This document shows, one piece after another, positions 58,196 to 64,000 of a stretch of 64,000 nucleotides of DNA. The position numbers and the translations under genes are program-made. Origin of the DNA: Rehmannia glutinosa (Eukaryota > Streptophyta > Magnoliopsida > Lamiales > Orobanchaceae). The notes under the pieces are model-generated. The model was not told the DNA's origin. It was given only the letters and a program-made list of their open reading frames with translations, and did no database searches. The DNA lies in assembly GCA_016081115.2 (NCBI GenBank), contig CM071924.1, forward strand, positions 92,022,616-92,086,615. Reading direction: 5' to 3'. Position 1 is the stretch's first letter, and the number at the start of each line of letters is the position of its first letter.

Positions 58196-58330
58196 TCACC
58201 CCAAACGGAGGACTAGACACTCCTCAATGGAGATCCACAATTGGAACAATTCGGGCACGAGTTGCATCACGCACTGTAAGACAGAGACTAATGACCGGCC
58301 CACGAGTTTCGCAAATCAACCTGGAAAACA
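58196..58330 (-). repeat. Unclassified repeat, arm 1 of an inverted pair
   Basis: In reverse complement it matches 60660-60795 (shared words gatttgcgaaactcgt, agtgcgtgat and ctcgtgccc). The similarity is roughly 70-75 percent by eye. I cannot assign a family. Confidence 0.6.
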
Positions 58331-58344
58331 AAGATATATACCAA

Positions 58345-58522
58345 TACGGGCGGAACCAAGAATAAATTCGGGGTGGAAAATACACAAAAATGGAATAGAT
58401 CGAATAAGAAAATTAAAAATTATAATTATAAAAAAAAATCTAGTGTAATTTTTTAAAAAAAAAATTGGGGGAGGGGGGAGGGGCCCACAGTGGCCCCCCT
58501 CCGACCCTCCCTCCGCCCTTGC
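58345..58522. mobile_element. Mutator-like MITE
   Basis: Ends TACGGGCGGAACC and CTCCGCCCTTGC are imperfect inverted repeats. They are flanked by the exact 9-bp duplication ATATACCAA (58336-58344 and 58523-58531). It is 178 bp with no coding capacity. It sits at the edge of the repeat arm at 58196-58330. Confidence 0.85.
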
Positions 58523-58884
58523 ATATACCAACTAAAAAAGAAAACAAGAAAAATACGACAAAAGCAAATAAAGAGTTTTCATTTGCAGCAATTTCTTGAA
58601 TTTGGGGTTGTGATAAAATGTAAAGGTGGAAGAAATTATAATCAACATTACTCAAATAGAAACAGCACTATTGCATACTTTAGACATATTTTTCATGTTT
58701 ATTATCAGAGGGTCGACACCATTATTTTAAGACCATTTGATTTGAAAAATATAGATTCTTTGAAAAAGTTGTTTTTAATGCAGCCCGTGTTTTTAAACTC
58801 GGATTAGTTAAATTTGGAACTGGCCATGACAAATCTGTAATGGGCACACTCTCTCTCTACCTTTCTTTTTCTCCTCCTTCTCAC

Positions 58885-58891
58885 TATAAAT
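58885..58891 (+). promoter_or_regulatory. Possible TATA box of a disrupted gene
   Basis: tataaat lies in a strongly pyrimidine-rich context (58842-58955), about 73 bp before the ATG at 58964. The layout resembles a plant core promoter with a CT-rich leader. No expression evidence is available. Confidence 0.35.
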
Positions 58892-58963
58892 CCTAAATCT
58901 TAAACTCCTCCCCCTCCCTCTCCCCTTTCACTGTTTGCCCCCTCCCCTCCCCAACCATACTTC

Positions 58964-60569
58964 ATGATGGAGGCCAATGAAGGCATATCTCTTGTGGTAT
59001 CCGGAGGTTATTGGAATTTTGTAAGTCCAAGCGGCTACGATAATCTAGAGGTGGGTGAATAGATTATCTCCATATTTTCGATTTCGCCCTCTTTTTTGAA
59101 TCAAATATGCCAAGACAATAATAAAGGTGCGGGAAGTAAACAACACGCGTAGATTTATAGTAGTTCAACCCACCTAGGGCCTAATCTACTACCACCCCAA
59201 TATATCCGGGATGGGTTTTGAAAAAGAAAAAGATTTTATTAATTACCGCAATTAATACAAATTCAACTTACAACACCTTGAAGAGCACCACACTCTTCTT
59301 TAACACCACATTTGGAGATTACCACAATCTCCCTTGAAGATTACCACAATCCTCAACGGCACCTTGTGAAGATTACCACAATCTTCAACCTTGAAGAATA
59401 CTAAATTCTTCAACACCACAATAAGAAGATCACCGCAATCTTCTTGCACCTATCACCTAGATCATCCAAGTGTGTTCTTACCACAAGAATACTCACAAGT
59501 ATATCTTGTGTTGAATGATAACCCAAAAATTCAAGATTACAACTCGATAATGAATGATACAAATTTGAGTGCAAGTGTAATCAAGAAATAAGCCTAGACC
59601 TCACGATGTAAAAGTGAAAGACCTTAGGCTATTACAACAAGAATTATAACAAAGAAGAATAAATAAGTTTGCTTGAGTGTATCTTATTGTGTTGTAGTAT
59701 TCTCTCTTCTTGTTGTGCTTCAAATCTTCCTCTATTTATAGGAGATGAGTGATCATTGATAGGCTCCTCTTGGGAACTGATTTCTACAAACAAATTGCAA
59801 TTAAAATAAAGATTATAGCTGTTTGAAATCAATCCCACAATTTAGGGAAAAGATGTCTTCTGCACAACGGTTAGAATTTTGCTGTCAAACATTAGGGCGA
59901 CCAGTCGCGCACAAATAGACGTTTGAAAATAAGAATACACATTTACACAGGGTGACCGATCGACCCCATGCCCAACCGGTCGAGCAAAACCAAAAAACGA
60001 GTCCAGGAAGTTCTGTTTCAGAAATTGCTCCCAGACACCGGTCGACGCCCTGGTCGACCGGTCGACCATACCGTTCTACCATCTTGTTGACCGGTCAACC
60101 AGCCTTTTCAGCAAATAGCTTATTCACTATTTTTCACAACTTTCAGGTACGGGATGCCCTATAGAGCGACCGGTTGACCTAAAAACAAAAGTGTTGTCCA
60201 ATTTTATATCGAAAATAAACTTCAAGAAATACTCCGAAAAATAGTAAAAACATTTTAAACCGATCGGGAGTATTAGGACAACATTTAGAAACATAGTTTT
60301 GATGTAAAAACTCATTAACACAAAATCATCAAAAGTGTTGTCCAAAATTTTTGTCTAAAATAAACTTGAAGAAATACTCCGGAAAATTAGTAAAAAAACA
60401 ATTTAAATCATTTAGGAATATTTGGACAACATTTAAAAATATTGTTTTGGTGTAAAAACAAAATCATCAAAATCAAGATAAAACCATTTATCAAACAAAT
60501 TTCCGATCAAGAGTGGAGACAAATCGGAGGTCGAAGCTACAAAGAGGAGAGTTGAAGCCGGGTAGGTGA
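58964..60569 (+). pseudogene. Candidate first exon interrupted by a solo LTR
   Basis: From the ATG at 58964 a frame runs to the LTR insertion at 59019. If the LTR and one AATTT copy are removed, the frame continues from 60503 to a stop at 60567-60569, giving 40 codons that begin MMEANEGISLVVSGGYW. A splice-donor-like GTAGGT lies at 60562-60567, so the exon might end there. I do not recognise the peptide. It may be a chance frame. Confidence 0.3.
59020..60497 (-). mobile_element. Solo LTR of the E family
   Basis: On the minus strand it starts TGTTTGATAAATGG at 60497 and ends GGACTTACA at 59020, 1478 bp. It is flanked by an exact 5-bp duplication AATTT (59015-59019 and 60498-60502), so it is a true solo LTR. 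It matches the LTR of element E (61093-63132 without its MITE, about 1.49 kb) in inverted orientation. It carries several ggtcgacc/accggt words at 59890-60180. Confidence 0.93.
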
Positions 60570-60659
60570 TGGGCTGCGGTTGAAGATCGGGGGAGGGAGA
60601 GGCATTTTTTTATTTTTTTTCGATTTTTCTATATTTTTCTTTTTTTTTGAGTCTTTTTT

Positions 60660-60795
60660 TACCGGTAGATTTGCGAAACTCGTAGGCGGTCAGTAATTTC
60701 TGTCTTGTAGTGCGTGATATAGCTCGTGCCCAGATTTGTTGAGTTGGGTAGTCTCTCTTGAGGAGTGCTTTAGTCGTCCTTTTGGATAATTCACA
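60660..60795 (+). repeat. Unclassified repeat, arm 2 of an inverted pair
   Basis: It is the inverted partner of 58196-58330. The pair brackets the candidate exon and the solo LTR. Confidence 0.6.
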
Positions 60796-61092
60796 ACATA
60801 TAACAAAAAAAAAATTGAATAAAATAACATAACATATTAATCATATTTAGAGGACAACATACAAAAAAACATTCAAAATAATAACAACATACATAATTAA
60901 GGAGATTTTAGCATTTAAGTTTTAAAGACATGTCTTGTTTTTGTTTTTTCTTACAATTAATTATTTACTTAGTTTTCTTTTAAATTCACAAAAGGGTTAG
61001 ACGGGTTAAATGAGTAATAGAAGGGTTAATGTTTAATTGGTAGATTATTCGGGTTCGACCCGATTTCGATCCACCATGAGGCCTGACCCATA
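60796..61092. mobile_element. hAT-like repeat copy, cut by element E
   Basis: It matches 12130-12420 in reverse complement, for example acataattaaggagatttta and cttacaattaattatttact. It ends abruptly at the LTR start of element E, so E inserted into it. Confidence 0.7.
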
Positions 61093-63132
61093 TGTTTGGA
61101 ACATGTTTTTATCTTAATTTTGATGATTTTATTTTGTCACCAAAACAATGTCTTTAAAGGTTGTCCAAATACTCATAAATGATTTAAAATGGTTTTAATA
61201 TTTTAGGAGTATTTCCTCAAGTTTATTTTCGATAATATTGGACAACACTTTTAATGATTTTATGTCAATGGATTTTTACTTCTAAACAAGGTTCCTAAAT
61301 GTTGTCTAAATACTTCCAAGTGGTTTAAAATGTTTTTACTAAATTTTGAGTATTTCTTGGTTTTATTTTCAACAAAAATTGGACAACATTTTTGTCTCGT
61401 GAGTCGACCGGTCGCCTCTATAGGGCAACCCATACTCGAAGATGTTTTTGGAACAAAAATGAGACGAAGTGAAAAACGGTCAGGGTCGATTGTCGCCCTG
61501 GCGTCGGCCGACGGTCGGCCGACGGCCGCCTGTGGTCGTGCACGAACGTTCTTAAAAGAACAAGTTTTCTTCAACAAAAACACTTAGGGGGACCGGTTGA
61601 GACAGGGGTCGACCGGTCGAAGCCTATGTCGATCGGTCGCCCTGTTGAATTTTTCAAAGTGTTCTTCAAATCTCTTATTTCGTGCGGCCGGCCGCTCTGT
61701 CTTTGACAAATGACAAAAATATGACCGTTTGACAAACAGACACATTTCCTTAAATTGTGGGATTGATTTCTAACAGACTATATTCTTGATTTTAATTGTA
61801 TTTTTCTGTAGATTTTCAATCCCCAAGAGGAGCCTATGCTTGATCAATCATCTCCTATAAATAGAGGAAGCTTTGGAGCAACCAACACAACAATTGAGAT
61901 ACAACACAACAAGATACACTTCAAGCAAATACTTGGGCCTTGTATGGTTATGTTTCCATGGGCTATTTCTAGTATCTAGTGTTGGAAAATGAATTTTCAG
62001 AATTTATTGGTTTTCGTGTGAAAACTGGAATGATATTTGGATGAGTGAATGAGAATGAGTTTTATGTAGGTTTGGAAATGAAATTATGTTTGGTTAAGTA
62101 GTTTTGAAATAGTATTTTATGTATATAATAATTTGAAAAGTTGATAGTGGTTGAATATTTTAATTGAATATATAATATTATATTTATAAGATTGTAGGCT
62201 AGTGGGTCCCATTAGATATATATAGTAGTATTTTAAGTAGATAAAGTCGGTAATGGAGGGTCCCACATATATAATTGAAATAAAAAATAAGAATAGTGAT
62301 TGATAAGTGGTGTAGGGTGATGTATAGGGTTGAGAATTGAAATTGTAGGTTTGAGATGATGTTTTGTGTGAAAAGTGGAAAGTGAAAATAATGATTTCCA
62401 TTGAAAATTTTAGAAACAAACATGATTCCATTTCTATGAATAGTTGGAAATTGGAAATGGGGCCTTGAAACATAAACAAACAAGGCCTTGGTCTTTCATT
62501 GTTATTATTCTTGTTGTAAATTTGTCTAGCTTATCACTTTCACATCCTTGAGGTCTAGGCTATTCTTGATTACACTTTGCACTCAAATTGTAATATTCAT
62601 TATTGAGTTGTAATCTTGATTTTTGGTTATCATTCAACACAAGATATCTTTGTGAGTGTTCTTGTGGTAAGAGCACACTTGGATGATCTAGGTGATAGGT
62701 GCAAGAAGATTGTGGTGATCTTCTTATTGAGGTGTTGAAGAATTTGGTATTCTTGAGGGTGAAGATTGTGGTAATCTTCACAAGGTGCCGTTGAAGGAAG
62801 ATTGTGGTAATCTTCAAAGGGAGATTGTGGTAATCTCCAAATGTGGTATTGAAGAAGAGTGTGGTGCTCTTCAAGGTGTTGTAAGTTGAATTTATATTAA
62901 TTTTGGTAATTAAGAAAATTCTTTTTCTTTTTGAAATCCATCCCGGATATACTGGGGTGGTAGTAGATTAGGCCCTAGGTGGGTTGAACTACTATAAATC
63001 GACGCGTGTGTTGTTTACATTCCGCACTTTTATTATTGTGTTTGAGCATTTGGTTCGAAAAAAGGGCTTAATTTGAAAAGATGGAGATAATCTATTCACC
63101 CCTCTAGATTATTGTAGCCGTTTGGACTTACA
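61093..63132 (+). repeat. 5' LTR of element E
   Basis: It is 2040 bp including a 552-bp MITE, so about 1.49 kb originally. Near its 3' part (62695-62880) the near-palindrome gaagattgtggtaatcttc and relatives recur four to five times. Palindromic ggtcgaccggtcg words lie at 61400-61640. Confidence 0.92.
61936..62487. mobile_element. MITE inside the LTR of element E
   Basis: Ends GGCCTTGTATGGTTATGTTTC and its inverted partner (GGCCTTGTTTGTTTATGTTT in reverse complement from 62487) define it. The flanks are TTG (61933-61935 and 62488-62490), a 3-bp duplication compatible with PIF/Harbinger. It is absent from the solo LTR of the same family, so it inserted after the two copies separated. Frames at 62117-62483 are incidental. 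Confidence 0.87.
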
Positions 63133-63134
63133 AG

Positions 63135-63146
63135 TGGTATCAGAGC
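63135..63146 (+). promoter_or_regulatory. Primer-binding site of element E
   Basis: tggtatcagagc, two bases after the LTR, matches the complement of the initiator methionine tRNA 3' end exactly. Confidence 0.95.
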
Positions 63147-63202
63147 CAAACTCTTTGGCAAGCTCGTTTCACATCGCGAGTGAAGAGAAACGATCGTCGG
63201 CT

Positions 63203-64000
63203 ATGAACGAAGCTCATCTTTCCGGCACCTCCACCACCAAGCCACCTCGGTTTGATTCCAAAAATTTTATATTTTGGAAAGAAAGAATGGAATGTTATTT
63301 ACAAGGTTGCGGGTTTGATATTTGGAACACCATCATAAATGGAGAATCCATTCCGATGAAAGATACACCACACACCTTCAAAAGCCTCAAAGAGCTAAAT
63401 GATGAAGAGAAGAAAATCATCTCTTTAAACGGTAAGGCTCTAAATATTTTGTATTGTTCATTTACTAATTTGGAATATGAACATATTGTAGGAATTCGAT
63501 CGGCACATAAAGTATGGCAAAAATTAGAAGCCATCTATGGAGTATTTGCAAATGAAAGGAGTCAAACAAAAGCATCTACTTCTCAAGGACATACAAGCTC
63601 AAATCTAAGGAACAAGCCTCTTACAACTTCCAACTATGAAGAAGTTGAATATTGTTTTATGGGCATCGAAGAAGAAAATGAGGTATGTCTTAAACCTCTA
63701 CTTCCTATGATATTGTTATTCAAAATGATTATAGTGATTTGCAAAATGATTATGATGAACTTCAAAATGAATTCCAAATCTTACTTGTTAAATACAAAAA
63801 TTTGAAAAAGGAATTCAATGTTTTGAAAAATGATAAGGATAGTTTATTTACTTCTTATAAATCACTATCATGTGCTCACACCACCACACTTGACAAGGTT
63901 AGAAACCTTGAAAAAGAAAATAGTACTCGTTGAGGATATTAATTGCATAAAAAATGATTTATCTAAATCCGACTTATCTAAATTGTTGATTGTTGTGATA
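63203..64000 (+). pseudogene. Gag of element E, partial and internally deleted
   Basis: From the ATG at 63203 a 200-residue frame carries the copia gag opening (TTKPPRFDSKNFIFWKERME, then NEYEHIVGIRSA-like wording and VWQKLEAIYG). The frame is also open upstream to a TTG at 63122, but that overlaps the primer-binding site. Directly after IYG the sequence jumps to a Ser/Thr-rich linker (RSQTKASTSQG), so most of the central gag domain is missing. After a frameshift near 63720 a second frame (63739-63933) reads YDELQNEFQILLVKYKNLKK, a probable coiled coil as in Sirevirus-type gag. Stops follow. Confidence 0.85.

Larger units (their letters stand above)
61093..64000 (+). mobile_element. Ty1/copia element E, runs off the window
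   Basis: A 5' LTR (61093-63132) beginning TGTTTGGAACATG and ending GGACTTACA is followed by an exact primer-binding site and a gag frame. The rest lies beyond the window. The five bases before the LTR are ccata, which would be the target duplication to look for at the far end. Confidence 0.93.

Overview
This is a plant nuclear window, most likely from a eudicot. It is AT-rich and gene-poor. It carries a cytochrome P450 of the CYP94 family, two potato type I proteinase inhibitor loci, plant SINEs and MITEs, and a dense nest of Ty1/copia LTR retrotransposons, including a Sirevirus-like one. I cannot name the species.

Layout. 1-4072: truncated copia element A on the minus strand. 4.8-20.3 kb: small transposons (two CACTA-type MITEs, a 5.2 kb Mutator-like element inserted in a hAT-like repeat, two SINEs, a Tourist-like MITE, a fold-back element holding a 119-bp tandem array). 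Among them lie two minus-strand potato-inhibitor-I exons, one frameshifted (5513-5704) and one intact (16575-16774). 20361-41230: a three-level retrotransposon nest. Copia B (5-bp repeat TCCCA) is split by Sirevirus-like C (22294-38056, repeat CCATC), whose 5' LTR is split by a solo LTR of its own family (23758-25319, repeat actct/tctct). 41.2-45 kb: AT-rich tandem arrays, microsatellites and a TA-flanked MITE with an internal minisatellite. 46468-47988: the only clearly intact protein gene seen whole, a single-exon CYP94A-like P450 on the minus strand. 50698-57302: decayed copia D (repeat ATATA). 59020-64000: a minus-strand solo LTR (repeat AATTT) facing the 5' LTR of plus-strand copia E of the same family, forming a long inverted repeat.

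How the genes relate. The host genes are one P450 (predicted fatty-acid omega-hydroxylase or jasmonate-catabolic family) and the two inhibitor loci. Both families are often tied to wound and jasmonate biology, but nothing in the sequence shows that they act together. Nearly everything else is transposon-derived and broken by stops, frameshifts and deletions. Target-site duplications allow the insertion order to be read in several places. Many element copies differ from each other by short indels near CG-containing words, so some breaks may be sequencing errors.
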